DNA of 64,000 nt from Blasia pusilla. Taxonomy: Eukaryota; Marchantiophyta; Marchantiopsida; Blasiales. Numbering within the stretch: position 1 is the stretch's first letter; every line of letters starts with the position of its first letter. Location of the stretch: contig CM114273.1 in NCBI GenBank assembly GCA_050084515.1, forward strand, positions 18,724,001 through 18,788,000. The letters run 5' to 3'. Of the stretch, positions 1 through 11,458 are shown piece by piece. Under the pieces are notes generated by a model. That model made no database searches. It was not told the DNA's origin and saw only the letters and a list, made by a program, of their open reading frames with translations. Both the position numbers and the translations under genes were made by a program.

Positions 1-650
1 AAGCGGGGAGTGACCTGCGACCAATCGAGCGCTTTGTCTGCCATCAATTCCTGCTTATGAATATACCGATGGATTAAAAAAGGCGATAAGAATGACTTTG
101 TGCTTGGATGAAGCACCTTCAACATTGCTCGTACGTTCCCGTCGACAAAGGAAGCGAAGTCGACTCCCTGTGCTTCGGGATCCAAGTGCTGATTCCAAAG
201 GAGATAGCACATCTTGACGAGCTTATTTGGAAGGTAGTAAGATCGAGGGGGATAAAATAACGTCATCAAATGCTTACAAAACTGTCCAAATAATGGTGGA
301 GACAGTGACGAAGCCTTATAACCATTCTTGTCCAGACGCTCAGACGTTACACAGCCAAGTGTCAACGTTTTGATATTGAGGCCTTCGTGTTTCACCAAGG
401 CCTCAGTATCGTACTCATACTCTGGAGCAGCCGGGAGCATGTAAGTGGCTCGTCAATCATCCGGCGTCCAATGTTGGGGCTGAGCTCGATATCGAAGACC
501 CTTTCTTCGAAACTTGGCGGCTGCCGTTGAGGAGCGAAGCTCCCCGGGGAGTTCTCCTGATGTCAATGTCCAATTTGATTGAAAGAAAGTCGCCAAAGAG
601 CGCTCTTCTAGTGCTTCGACTAGCTCTGGGGACAGCTTGACCATAGGCAT
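1..650 (-). pseudogene. Extra ORF downstream of integrase in element A (partial)
   Basis: On the minus strand a frame stays open from 650 to the window edge apart from one TGA near 453-455, giving over 200 codons after the integrase. I see no membrane segment or signal peptide of the kind expected for an env-like protein. The predicted product has the pieces LFGQFCKHLMTLFYPP and KSFLSPFLIHRYIHKQEL and looks soluble. I do not recognise the family; plant retroelements sometimes carry an additional 3' ORF of unknown function. It continues outside the window, so its full length is unknown. Confidence 0.5.
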
Positions 651-1164
651 TGCCGCGCTTCATAGAATGGGCATGGAGTCTTCACGAGGCATGCTTGTAC
701 GTCGCGCTCGGTGAATTCCGCGCTTTGGTCTGCTCCGCAACTTTGTGTTTACCCTGTCCATGAAAATACCCATCTGGTTCCATAAAGACGCTTAGTCCCC
801 CCGTTTTACGAGTCCCCCCGTTTTACGGCTGTTGTTGTTGGCGCTGGAACTGCAACAGTTAGTTTGGCGCTTCGCATAGCTCAAGAACTCTCACGCTTCG
901 CTGCTTCGTTGCTTCGCAAAGCTCCCATCAATCCTCTTTCGCGCTTCGCAAAGCTACCATCCGTCATGCTTCGTGCTTCGCGCTTCTACGAAGCTAGAGG
1001 CATTCGCTTACCCCCTTCCTCCTGTTTCAATCCGCATAAGGTTGAGGCTCATAATACCGACGCACATGCATTCCATTGACCCGCATGGGCAGCGATTCTC
1101 CCTGTAAGGTCCCCAACTGTAGTGATCCATTATCATAGATGGCCAATACCCGCTAGGGCCCCAT

Positions 1165-1950
1165 CTAGTTTAATTTGAATTTTCCGGGGAACTTGAGCCG
1201 CCAGTTATCGTACAACAACACCAAGTCTCCAACGCTTATAGATTGTGGCCGGAGATGTCGATCGTAACGTTGTTTGCATTCTTTTTGCACCTGTTCTTTT
1301 TGGCGTAACGCCAACATGTGTGCTTCTTCCAACGCAACTAAGGTCTCATTCCTTCCTTGGAAAACTTCGCTGACGGCCTCCGTTCTTGTTCCTTGCAGTA
1401 CTCGATAAGTGGGCAAAGCCCATTCAATAGGGGTTAAGGGATGAACGCCATAAGTCAGGAAGAACAGGGTATACTTTGTAGTAACCTTCTCACCTGTTCG
1501 GTATGCACACAATGCCGCGGAGATTTTCATGTCCCAATCATAGGAATACGTTACTGTCAATCGATTCAATATCCGGCAGATCAGGCCGTTAGATTTTTCC
1601 GTCAACCCATTGGCTTTAGGGTTGTAGGGCGTGGTTTTCCGATGCTTAATGAGAAAGTAGGAAGTGAGAGACTCAATAGTCTTGTTTAAGAAGAGAGTGC
1701 CACGATCACTTACTAATTCCAATGGGCAGCCATAACGAGTGATAATCATCTCGTATAAAAATTTGGCCACTACTTCACTGTCATCTTTTCGCGTGGCCAC
1801 CACCTCGACGAGCTTAGTACAATAGTCGGTGGCTATGAGAATATACTTCCGCAGTGTTTGGCGAGTAGCGGGGGAGATAGGGCCTACAAAGTCAATACCC
1901 CATTTTTCAAAAGGAGCTAGGGGCATGATAGGTACCAAAGGCCACCGCAA
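1165..1950 (-). pseudogene. Integrase catalytic core of element A
   Basis: The 261-codon frame has the retroviral integrase core: first Asp in WGIDFVGPISPA, second Asp in ELVSDRGTLF, and a TTPYNPKANGLTEKSN block containing the Glu. The C-terminal part (VGDLVLLYDNWRLKFPGKFKLN) is the start of the GPY/F-type module. It integrates element cDNA into the genome. It follows the zinc-binding segment at 1963-2601 after a stop. In the middle motif NGLTEKSN replaces the more usual NGxxERxN, so the catalytic Glu is retained. Usual length for a core plus partial C-terminus. Confidence 0.9.
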
Positions 1951-1962
1951 GGTTGCCGTGGG

Positions 1963-2601
1963 TCAACCTGCTCTTTGACAGGCATCACAACTCTGGATAA
2001 AGTTACCTACATCTTTGTACATAGTTGGCCACCAATAACGTGCGGCCAAGATTTTCTTAACGGTATTTTTTACGGCATAGTGTCCACACGAATCAGCCAT
2101 ATGCATGGCTCTGATGACTTGGGGGATTTCTTCTGCTTCCAAGCATCGTCGATACTCTTCATCCAGACCTAGTTTGAATAGGATCCCCTGACATATCTCA
2201 TATGGTCCTATCTTATGTAAGAAAACTGCGCGTTCCTCCGCTGTCATAGGGCCAGGAAGTCGTAGAGTAATTAAAAAACGCAAAATATCCTCATAAAAGG
2301 ATTGGCACAACTGGTCCTCCGTAATTTGGAACAGGTCTTCGTCGGGAAAGGTATCATCGACGGATTGTGTGAGGTCCTCGTTCGTCATCCTCAACCTGGA
2401 AAGAAAATCGGCATTGGTATGCACCTTGTCGGCACGGGTAACCACATCGAATGTGAATTCTTGGAGCAGAAGGATCCATTGTGCAATGCGACCGGACAAG
2501 TCTGCCTTCACCATTAATGGTCGGAGCGCGAAATGCTCGACATGGAAGACAAATTTGTAACCTAATAAATAGTGTCGAAACTTTTTACATGAGAAGACCA
2601 T
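1963..2601 (-). pseudogene. RNase H C-terminus plus integrase zinc-binding domain of element A
   Basis: The first third is the C-terminal RNase H region with HFALRPLM and the conserved HTNADFLSRL segment. The end is an H2C2 integrase zinc-binding domain, HMADSCGHYAVKNTVKK followed by YWWPTMYKDV and CDACQR. The domains fall in the usual pol order between the RT/RNase H frame at 2614-3231 and the core at 1165-1950. The frame is separated from both neighbours by short breaks, which argues for a decayed polyprotein rather than programmed frameshifts. Confidence 0.88.
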
Positions 2602-2613
2602 GCCTAGTGCCTC

Positions 2614-3483
2614 TCATTCGGTGGTTGTATATTTCTGTTCCGCTGAAGAGAGTTGCGGTCCGGCGTAGTAAACCGGAAAGTCATGTTTGTTGTCATCTAG
2701 TTGGCTGAGCACCACTCCAATGGCAAACGAGGATGTGTCCACATATACGTGGAAGGGTTTGGTCCAATCAGGGGACCGGAGTACAGGAGCCGTTTGCAAT
2801 GCCCTCTTTAAAGTGTCAAATGCCGCTTGGCAAGGTGGAGTCCACTCCCATTCGGTAGATTTTTTAAGTAATGCAGTAAGAGCTCCTGCTTTTACCGCAT
2901 AATCTTTAATAAACCTTCGGTAGTATCCGACATGTCCCAAGAATCCTCTCAATTCTCGGAGATTGGTGGGTGGTTCCAATACGACGATAATATCCACCTT
3001 AGCCTTGTTGACTTCAATTCCTTGAGCTGACACTCTATGTCCCAACAAAATCCCTTGTTTCATAGCAATATACAATTTTTCCGGATGGAGGGACAAGTGC
3101 ACTTCGCGACAACGAGCTAGGGTTAATTCTAATTTCACCAAGTGTTCGGCCTCTGTAGTGAAGATACAAAAATCGTCCAAGAGAATTTCAACAAACTTCC
3201 GCAAATACTCTTGGAAGACTGAGATCATCATTCATTGGAAGGTAGTTGGGGCATTGCACAATCCAAAGGGCATCACGCGATACGCGAAAGTTCCCCAGTC
3301 CGTGGTGAAAGTGGTGAGGGGGCGATCTTTTTCTCGTATGGATACTTGGTTATAACCCGAGTATCCATCCAAAAAAGTATGACGCTCGTGGCCGGAAACT
3401 TTATCCAAAATACTGTCAGTGAAAGGTACGGGGTGATGGTCCTTTAAGGTGGCCGCATTCAATTTCCGGTAATCCTGGCACAC
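2614..3483 (-). pseudogene. Reverse transcriptase and RNase H of element A
   Basis: Two adjoining frames (3232-3483 and 2614-3231) carry the RT fingers and palm. Visible are CQDYRKLNAATLKDHHPVPF, LDGYSGYNQVSI with the first catalytic Asp, VMPFGLCNAPTTFQ and VEILLDDFCIF, where the YxDD box reads LLDD. The connection domain (LRELRGFLGHVGYYRRFIKDY) leads to RNase H with PFHVYVDTSSFAIGVVLSQ. The frames are split by a stop at the YxDD side. It copies element RNA to cDNA; this copy is unlikely to be active. Confidence 0.92.
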
Positions 3484-3627
3484 TCTAATTTTTCCCGTTT
3501 ATTTTTTGGGTACAATCACAATGGGAGACACCCACTCGCTACTTAACACCGGATAAATAATTCCTGCTCTGAGACGCTGGTCGTTCTCGTCCTTGACTAG
3601 CAACGAGTATTTCGGGTTGAGGTGATA

Positions 3628-4137
3628 CTACCTCATTCGTACCGGGACCGCACCTTCATTTAGGTCAATTCTGTGTCCACCATACCGTGCTGGAATGCCT
3701 GTCATTTCATCCATGGAGTATGAAAACACATCCAAATACTCAAACAATAATCTTTTATACTTCAGGAGTTCGATGGGAGACAAATCCGCCGAGAGGCGTA
3801 GAGACTTCTGATTTGTAATTAAGATCTGTATGTAGTCCTTTTCTTGAACCATACTCTCTGTAAACTGAAATGTGCTATGACCCAGCTTCTCTTCTTCTCG
3901 GGTCGACATCGGTTTGCTAGGTACCGACTCCTCGTCTATTTCGTAACACTCAAAATAATACACATTGGACGAGGACTCAATAGCTGTAGTTTGCTCTTGA
4001 TCCGATGTATAGCCCTCGTCGCTTGGTGGCGTTTCTCCTTGGGGTGGTTGTGATTTCCAAGACAACTTGATGAGCCGCTTGGAGACCTGGTCCGGAGCCT
4101 GGAACATGAAACGTTGCCTCCTCCAATCCGTAGTCAC
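3628..4137 (-). pseudogene. Protease-RT linker of element A
   Basis: This frame contains IPARYGGHRIDLNEGAVPVRMR, cut here to its motif HRIDLNEGAVPV, which is the short stretch that precedes the RT domain in Ty3/gypsy pol. The frame upstream (from about 4137) is acidic and low in complexity. It bridges the protease-containing frame ending near 4198 and the RT start near 3483. A shift of frame lies between 4137 and 4198, and more RT N-terminus sits in a third frame around 3490-3630. Confidence 0.75.
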
Positions 4138-4197
4138 TCACGCACCATACAGCCAGGGTCTTCCAATGAGCAAAGGATAGCCAGTGGTTGTTTGGGG

Positions 4198-5643
4198 CTA
4201 CAAGACTAAGTAGTCCAACAGAAATAGCACCCCCCCGAGCATGGTCGGGATCTGATTGAGCTGTCCTAGGGGTTGATTCTGGGACTGATCCGCAAACCGC
4301 ACATACTTCTCGGTGGGCTTGTACTCCGTATATCCTTGTGCCCAAGCTGTCTGTTCTGTCATAATGTTAATTCCGCTTCCTAAGTCAATGGGCACCTTCT
4401 TAATGGTGTGCCCCTCAATCTCCACCTCTACATCTGGTGCTCCCAAGTCTTCCACTTCAATACGGAACAGATCCACTACTGGTAGATGCTTTGTAGACTT
4501 CTTAGGTTTTTTACGGCTTATCTTCCACTGCTGCAAAATTTTTCCGTACACCGGGTTATCCATTAATAATTGCAGCAGGGTTATGTTGGCCAGGGTTGAC
4601 GCCAAGTCCCTGAGTAGGTCGTAGGCTTCTAAGACCAGAGGTGACATCGCGATGGATTGCACTGCCGGAGTCATTCCGGTTCTCGTCAGCTCTGGGGTCT
4701 TCCTCCCTTCTGGTCCCTGGTCCTGACATACTTGAGCCCGAACTTGGTCCTCGATATCCTGATGGAAGTACTTAGGGTGACTTTGATCGAAGGCCGGGTC
4801 AACATCGCCTGTTAGGATGGCCTTCCCGGCGCGGAAGGCGTCGACACCTTTCGTCTTGGGGTCCTGAGCTTCGCGCGAAGACGAAGCACCTTTCCTTGCC
4901 TTGGGGGTCCCCGCGGTCTGACTCTTGGACCTCGTGGTGACAGCCAGAACGGTTTCTTGGAACTCTTTGGGCCAATCCAATGATTCTTTGGCGGCCGCTC
5001 TGTTTGAGTCTTCCTCTCTGATAGTGACTCGCTTTGGCCTGGGGGACCCTAACTCTTCCACTCGGACGAGTTGCACATTTACGTCATTCTTGGACTTTGG
5101 TTGGGCTGTTGGGGTGTTGACATATTTTACCAACAACCGCGGAACCTTGGGCTCCGGGCACTCCACTGCAGTGTGCCCGCCTTTCTTGCAATTTCCGCAC
5201 AAGGGATTGAGTCCTACTGGCCGCTTTGGGTTTGGGCAATTATTAGCCCAATGGTCAGCCGCACCGCAATTATAACAACAATTCCTTTTTATGGGTGGCG
5301 TGAAGGCCGCCGCGCCCATAATCTATCTCATGGGTCTCTGTTCTCCGTATTCCGGAGGCACATATCGGGTGATCCAACTTCGTCCGGGATTTGGTGGTGG
5401 CACAGCTTGGATGGCATAGCACCCTTCCCACTGTTCGGGTTCATACCACCCTTCTTCTCTAGTGGGATCTTCCTGGATCCAACGTACATCCCTATGCATG
5501 TGGCATTCCTGGGCAGTATGCCCTTGGGTTCCGCAGGTACTGCACCAAATGTTGGGCCTCATCAGACCTGGTCGTCTTCTGGGGTCCTTCTGGGCCGCCA
5601 GATGTACCTTCAATTTTGCCATTTGCTTACTTAACTCTTCCAT
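4198..5643 (-). pseudogene. Nucleocapsid zinc knuckles and retropepsin-like region of element A
   Basis: Two collinear frames separated by a single in-frame TAG near 5320. There are three CCHC-type knuckles: CSTCGTQGHTAQEC at the N-terminal side, then CYNCGAADHWANNC and CGNCKKGGHTAVEC. The last third carries a protease-like segment VPIDLGSGINIMTEQTAW, where DLG stands in place of the usual DTG or DSG catalytic triplet. Knuckles bind and package element RNA; the protease would mature Gag-Pol. The DLG change suggests an inactive protease or a diverged active site. Confidence 0.85.
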
Positions 5644-5977
5644 GGCCGACTTGCCGGCCTTCCTTGCTGTCCCCCTTACTGGACTTTCCGACCGCTGAGG
5701 AAGGTGCTTTGTGGGTCGGGTTTTCCTTCAGTGCTTGGGAGAGTGGTGGCGCGTGCTTTTTCCTTTCCGTTTAGATTTTAAATCTTTTTTCAGAGTCCGA
5801 GGACTCCGAAGTATCCCCCATAGAGGATTCCGTGTCTATGGAAGACGCTTCGTCCTCCGACGAAGCACTAGTTTGCGACAAACTTCGGGGTTGGTGACGC
5901 CGTCTTCGTGTTTTATGGGACTTCTCTGAGGCTTCGTAAGCCTCTGCGGAGGCTATGAATGCTTCCAGGGAATCTCG

Positions 5978-6769
5978 TTAGCCTCGCCCGCAGTACCGGT
6001 CCATTTCTTTGGATAGTTCTGACACAAACCAATCTACCAATTGCAAGGTAGTGGTGTGTTCCAGTTTATTCACCAGGCTGTGAAACCTTTGTGTGTACTC
6101 CCGGAGAGTTTCCTTATTTTTTTGTTTCAGGTCGCGAAGCTTTGTAAGAAGCCTGTCCTCGAACTCCAGGTCGCGGAACTCATGTAGGAAGGACTCCAAT
6201 ATCCTTTTCCATGTTTCCGGGACGTCCGCTCCGAGACCCTCGTACCACTGGCTTGCTCGCTTCTTAAGCAGGCCAGGAAAGACTCTCAACAAGTCCTCCT
6301 CTGAGCCTTCCCCATTTGCCTTTGCTACATGGGTAAATTCCAGCACAAAGTTGTCCACATCATCTCGCCGTCCCCCAGCAAAGGTGGGATACCTTAGCAA
6401 CGTCTTCCTAGTATTGGCCATGGGGAATGGTCTGCTGCTGGGTCCCGGGCTTGAGGCTTGGGAGGGAGGAGGTAGCGGCTCCGCTCTAGTTGACTTGGTC
6501 GGCTCCGCATCCCCTGACTCCCCAAAGGGATCCCAGGTTGACTCTTCGTCCGACTGCGAACTGGCAGGGGACGTAGTGGAGAGTTTGTTCCTGTCTCTCT
6601 TCTTGCTCTTGGGCTTCGTGCAAAGACGAAGACCGGGAGACAGCCTAGGAGGTCTCCAAGCCGGGTGATCTTCTTGTTGCTTACTCCGTCGATCGGCTCG
6701 CTGATCTCGCGAAGAGGGCCGGGAGCCTTCCATCAGCCCCTTCTGGGATCCGGGAACTTGCTTCTGCAC
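5978..6769 (-). pseudogene. Gag capsid (retrotransposon gag domain) of element A
   Basis: The 263-codon frame has the plant retrotransposon gag signature: LLRYPTFAGGRRDDVDNFV, then RVFPGLLKKRASQWYEGL and FEDRLLTKLRDLKQ, ending in REYTQRFHSLVNKL. The N-terminal 100 residues are basic and proline-rich. Capsid protein assembles virus-like particles in the cytoplasm. The frame ends at a TAA before the knuckle region; a low-complexity Ser/Glu-rich segment at about 5650-5970 joins the two in another frame. Confidence 0.9.
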
Positions 6770-6829
6770 CCACGGTCACAAAAAGGTAGGGGTCCATGGA
6801 GGGAAATTAAATGTTTCTACTTCCTAAGC

Positions 6830-7183
6830 CTACACAAGTGTGCCAGGTGCTCTTAATCTTCTTGCCAGGTTTTCCTCCCATAAACAGAAGTACCGGGTCA
6901 TCACCAAGTACAATTGACGTTCATGGGCGAAGCACCGTTCGGCGACTGGTTTATTGACAAGACTAATTAATTGTTCTATCTTTTCTAGCACCAATGCAGC
7001 AAATCTGTTGTTATCTTCTTTCATCCATTGTCTGAGGGGGATAGCTAGAGATATCAGATGGTCTTCAGTAAGAACTAGCTGGTTGGGTCTTCCAAGAGAC
7101 GAGGCTTCTTTCCCCGCTCCCGGATTCCCCATGTATCTCACTCCCTTTTCAGCAAAGAATATGATCCCCGGTAGCGGCGCCAA
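6830..7183 (-). pseudogene. Leader ORF upstream of gag in element A
   Basis: A 117-codon frame begins inside the primer binding site and is in the same reading frame as the gag ORF at 5978-6769, from which it is separated by stops in 6770-6829. It may be the N-terminus of gag or a leader ORF. It has no recognised domain but contains an amphipathic stretch (ALVLEKIEQLISLVN). Confidence 0.45.
7161..7182 (-). other. Primer binding site of element A
   Basis: On the minus strand the sequence starts TGGCGCCGCTACCGGGGATC, matching the TGGCGCCG(T/C)TGCCGGGG-type PBS common in plant Ty3/gypsy elements. It lies 17 nt inside the 5' LTR edge. This fixes the element's orientation and the LTR boundary. 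Confidence 0.9.
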
Positions 7184-7199
7184 AAAGTTTCTTGCTATA

Positions 7200-8413
7200 T
7201 GTAATGAACAAGCGTTTCTATTTTACAGTCGTTTTAATAAGTTCGATCCCCAAGAGGATCATTGTTTGATGAAAAGAGAGTTCGGAATTACAATTCGGTG
7301 GTAATAGTTGTATTTAACTGTGGATGAGTTATATTCAATTTCTTATCAATATCTTCTGATCTTTCTTAGTACCAAAGGATCTTTTCTCGATTCTCTCTAG
7401 TGGAATTGACAGCATGTTTAGGTAGATTTTCCTCTCGACATGAAGAAACCTCATAAAGATCTCAACACAAAAGTTGGCTTCTACTACTTTCGGAACTCAA
7501 TCCGTCTCGGCAGGTTACTCTCTGTCAAACAGATTTCCTACAACTCAGGTTGATTATTTCACTGATGAGAAAGGTTTGCCTAATTCACTCTTCACTCTAC
7601 AGACCCAAAAAGAATACCCAGACATAAGCACCGCACATCATAATGAATGAATGATTTCTTTACTACTCCATCAAGAACGAGAAAGCTTCAAAGAGTATAC
7701 AAGCTCAAGAGGATACTACTCTCTTGCTCGGACCATTCTTACAACATAAGGACTTCATAAGAGAATGATGATTATGGCTTCTGCCTTGCTTCTTAAATAT
7801 TTGCTGGAGTGGAAGTGATCCAAAGATTTGAAACGTTCTTGATGAAGCTAGTATCTCTTCACTATTTCTAACTACCCAGATCTATGGTTCTCTTAGCTTT
7901 TCCTATGATCCCTGTGAATCTGCGGTACAAAATTGTCCTAACTACCAATTTGATACAAAGGGTCGCGCCCTTTCCTAGTCTAACTGTTCTAACATGCGTC
8001 GCTTGAAATCACAGTCATTCTTAGCCTCGCTTCGCTGGACTTCATGAGGATGAAGTACTCCATGCTTCGTTCATATTTCCGGTGCTTCGTGCTTCGTACA
8101 AGAGCGAAGTACTTCTTTCTTCTTTTCTTCGTTATGCTTCATTATGTAGCGAAGCACTTCAAAAACAGAGCTTCGTACATCTTTGTTGAGCTTCGTTAAG
8201 CTTCGTTCTAAGTCTTGAGACTTCGTTATTGCGTTTTCCTCTCCTCTAAGGCAAATCCTTGATCTTCCATCTCTTTGCCTTGTCCTAGGAGCTTCATGAT
8301 TCACTCATTCTTCTTCATAATAATAAATAATCAAAATCATAATCATAATGTACAAGAGTCTTCGTTGAATAAAAAGATAAATTCTTCAAGAGTACAAAAT
8401 TGTGGGTATCATA
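7200..8413 (-). repeat. 5' LTR of element A
   Basis: The segment runs from TGTAATG to TATCATA on the plus strand. It aligns end to end with the solo LTRs at 55273-56455 and 61908-63300, whose edges are TG...CA with target duplications. It is about 1.2 kb and rich in CTTCGT-type repeats at 8030-8240. The right-hand terminal CA has mutated to TA here. Confidence 0.9.
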
Positions 8414-10416
8414 GGATGCCTCGGCCTTGCAACCCGTCTGGTTCCGACGGGTTGTAGCAGGTGGGTTTAAGGTTGCAACACGTCGGGACCCGAGGGGTCG
8501 CAGAGTCATTCATGGGATGCCTCGGCCTTGCAACCCGTCTTGTTCCGACAGGTAGCTTATTTCTTTGACTCCTGAGTTATTTTCGTTCCCTTCTTACATT
8601 GCCCTCGTTGCAGGGATTGAACATTCATGAAAATGCCCCCTACCCCAACACAAGAGGAGCAGAAAGTGTTCATTCCTCCAGGAGGTCGTCACAAGCATGC
8701 CAACGAATTTCACTTGTGGAGGCATGCCAACAAGACCAGGCAAGAGCAATGCTACACTCTGCAGCATCCCATATCTTCCTCACAAAAGGCATAACAAAAG
8801 GAAGGGGGCCGTCGATCTACAAGCTCTATGTCAGGGCGGCTGTGAGATCTGGTGATGAAAAAATGTACGTGGAAGCCTTCAACCGGTGCGTAGCTGGAAC
8901 TCCCCTCGAGCAAGACGTACACATTGGTGGGGATATTTGTGGGCGGGTTTCAAGATGTCCCATACAGATGGTGGTAGAGCAATCCGAGCAAGACTCGTGG
9001 AGACCAGATAAGTATCTTGACTTCAGGCTGGTGAAGAGACAGCAACCCTCCACCGTTGGCCTACACATTTTGTTTCTCTTCACCCCATTTCTAGACTCAA
9101 ACAGAAATAATGGATTGAGATCATCCACCTTCTCCGGGTACATGTTCACATCAATCTTGGGTTGAATACAAAATATGAAGGTCTCTGTAATGCGAACATG
9201 CACTGAACTTCCCCCGTGAACTTCTACGAGTCTGAAACCGGCACTTGTAAGATTGTCCACTTCGTCTCGAAAGCAGTTCGTACCTGCGGCGATGGGCCAA
9301 ATCGTGGGGGTATTCTCCAGAGCTTGAATGGCAGCCGGATAAGACTTCCGAAAAGCGCAAGATTCATTTGGGCAGAAGAAGTACTTCAATTGATCCCCCG
9401 TCCTCGTGAAAAGATCAAAGGTTTTGAGTCCCCAAAACCCAGGCAGTGGTCGTCCAGTCCTTGTACAGTTCTTATTTAGGAAAGTGTCGCGTGGTCTCCT
9501 AATGCCATCAGATCCTGCCCTGCAGGTGGGTCCACGTTTAGGGTTGCTCCGAGATATATGCCACCCTTTTAGGTTGCAATCCACCTCCATTACCGGAATC
9601 CCATATTGTTGAACCACCCTAGTGATAGGATGGTGCGAACTTCCAACAACGGAGGGCTTTTGAAATAAAACATTCACTGATTTTGGAGAAGGGTCTCCAT
9701 CACGGATTTGGGACGGGTCCGGGGTCCTCAAATACCTGGGTGGCGTAATTTCCTCATCTAAATCAATCACCCGATTTGTTCCTTGATGCTGCCTCTTCAC
9801 CTGCCAGAAGTCAAGATACTTATCTGGTCTCCACGAGTTTCGCTCGGACTGCTCTACCACCATCTGTATGGGACGTCTTGAAACCCGCCCACAAATATCC
9901 CCACCAATGTGTACGTCTTGCTCGAGGGGAGTTCCAGCTACGCACCGGTTGAAGGCTTCCACATACATTTTTTCATCACCAGATCTCACAACCGCCCTGA
10001 CAAAGAGCTCGTAGATCGACGGCCCCCTTCTTTTGTTATGCCTTTTGTGAGGAAGATATGGGATGCTGCAGATTGTAGCATTACTCTTGCCTGGTCTTGT
10101 TGGCATGCCTCCACAAGTGAAATTCGTTGGCATGCTTGTGACGACCTCCAGGAGGAATGAACACTTTCTGCTCCACTTGTGTTGGGGCAGGGGGCATTTT
10201 CATGAATGTTCAATCCCTGCAACGACGACAATGTAAGAAGGGAACGAAAATAACTCTAGAGTCAAAGAAATAAGCTACCTATCGGAACCAGATGGGTTGC
10301 AAGGCCGAGGCATCCCATGAACGACTCTACGACCCGTCGGGTCCTGACGTGTTGTAACCTTAAACCCACCTACTGCAACCCGTCGGATTCAGACGGGTTG
10401 CAAGGCTGAGGCATCC
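8414..10416. repeat. Large inverted repeat (arms about 630 bp, loop about 740 bp)
   Basis: The left arm 8414-9044 reads as the reverse complement of 9787-10416 with scattered mismatches. The arms include the splice acceptor and last exon of the transposase gene and two palindromes. The loop 9045-9786 holds the natural 3' continuation of that gene. The structure looks like a fold-back duplication of the gene's 3' part. The left arm abuts the LTR edge of element A exactly. Confidence 0.85.
8826..10133 (-). CDS. Long ORF at the 3' end of transposase unit 1, function unknown
   Basis: This is the longest open frame in the window (435 codons). Its C-terminal half crosses into the left inverted-repeat arm and is probably spurious there. 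The part from about 9045 to 10060 is repeated in unit 2 (27860-28403) at high similarity. It includes VIDLDEEITPPRYLRTPDPS and a possible zinc-binding stretch FFCPNESCAF. I do not recognise a family. In the frame preferred for the preceding transposase exon the protein would stop soon after SSSQKA, so this may be an alternatively spliced C-terminus or a second gene. Confidence 0.4.
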   Translation of the reverse strand: MPTNFTCGGMPTRPGKSNATICSIPYLPHKRHNKRRGPSIYELFVRAVVRSGDEKMYVEAFNRCVAGTPLEQDVHIGGDICGRVSRRPIQMVVEQSERNSWRPDKYLDFWQVKRQHQGTNRVIDLDEEITPPRYLRTPDPSQIRDGDPSPKSVNVLFQKPSVVGSSHHPITRVVQQYGIPVMEVDCNLKGWHISRSNPKRGPTCRAGSDGIRRPRDTFLNKNCTRTGRPLPGFWGLKTFDLFTRTGDQLKYFFCPNESCAFRKSYPAAIQALENTPTIWPIAAGTNCFRDEVDNLTSAGFRLVEVHGGSSVHVRITETFIFCIQPKIDVNMYPEKVDDLNPLFLFESRNGVKRNKMCRPTVEGCCLFTSLKSRYLSGLHESCSDCSTTICMGHLETRPQISPPMCTSCSRGVPATHRLKASTYIFSSPDLTAALT

Positions 10417-10654
10417 CATGAATGACTCTGCAACCCGTCGGTTTCGGCCGGGTTGCACACTCGGGTTGCACCAAAATTCTGGATGCAACCCGTCGGTTTC
10501 CGTCGGGTTGCACGCTCGGGCAACCCGTCGCATCCGACACCTTGCTTGGTTTCTTCGGTTTGAAATCCCTATAGTTCCCAAGCTTCTCAACTTGAGCTGC
10601 AACTTTACAAACAATTCTCAGCGTGAGCTTGACAAGACAAAATAGTGAACTCAC
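10217..10654 (-). repeat. Palindrome-bearing intron of transposase unit 1
   Basis: Donor GTGAGT at 10654 (minus) and acceptor TTGCAG ending at 10217. Three copies of the 27-bp palindrome lie at 10375-10401, 10430-10456 and 10484-10511. The homologous intron in unit 2 is expanded to about 1.2 kb. Confidence 0.7.
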
Positions 10655-11458
10655 CTACCGTTTGAAGTTTCCCCATTGTCTCATATGTACAGTCCACCAA
10701 CTCAACCAAGAGCACAACTCTTTGTACTTCCCCTCAATCGCATGCTTCCTCCACCACCCATGAAGTTCTTCTTGGCATTCCAAAGCCTGCTTCAAGGTTT
10801 TGCTGTCCTTGTAGCGTTGGAGTAGAGTGACATGCTCTGTCCTCTTATTCTCCTTGATGGAAGATTTGGTGTACCGGGTCACAGACTGTTACCAATGGAA
10901 AGCATCCGACCTTTCCCTCTACGGTTGAACCTCTCCACCCCAGAACACTTCCCGGATAGCAATCCACCCAGGTTATGCATTGTCGGCCATGAACCCATAA
11001 ATTTTCGGAGGTGGCCTTTTGTTTTCCTTCACCACCTCCAATAAGAGTAACCAGCACATCTTCAAACTTCCAACGTCTTTTGCCTTTACTTCACAGACAA
11101 ATATAGTTTTGAGTCCCTTCTCCACATGGTCATAAACGTGAGCACCCATCGTCAAACATCCGTTCAGCACTTTGTAGCAAATATCAAAGCTTACCCAGCT
11201 GCCGTAAAGATCTTCCCCTTCCCTCATTCGATCTATAAGATCGAGGCCACTCGACGGACCTGTGGTTGACATTTTGAAGACATAGGCCCTGGATCCCTCG
11301 CCTCCTTGGACCATGAACTGCCATCTCTGAATGAATGGAAATCTAGAGTTGGCCTTGATTTTGGCGATGGCATCCATTTCAGCCGTCTTTCCATCCAGAA
11401 CTCGTATCTGACGTAACAAATTCTGGAAGCATTCAAGATCAGCGAGAAATGCGAGATT

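Larger units (their letters stand above)
1..8413 (-). mobile_element. Ty3/gypsy LTR retrotransposon A, 3' end outside window
   Basis: Read on the minus strand, the order is 5' LTR (7200-8413), primer binding site (7161-7182), gag, zinc knuckles, protease, reverse transcriptase, RNase H, integrase and a further ORF reaching the window edge. Protease-RT-RNaseH-integrase is the Ty3/gypsy order. Pol is spread over several frames with stops, so this copy is probably dead. The matching 3' LTR would lie left of position 1. LTRs of the same family occur as solo copies at 55273-56455 and 61908-63300. Confidence 0.93.

Noticed and set aside
864-1079. Plus-strand ORF with repeated RFA/SRF residues
   Set aside because: It comes from CGCTTCG-type short repeats in the noncoding 3' part of element A.
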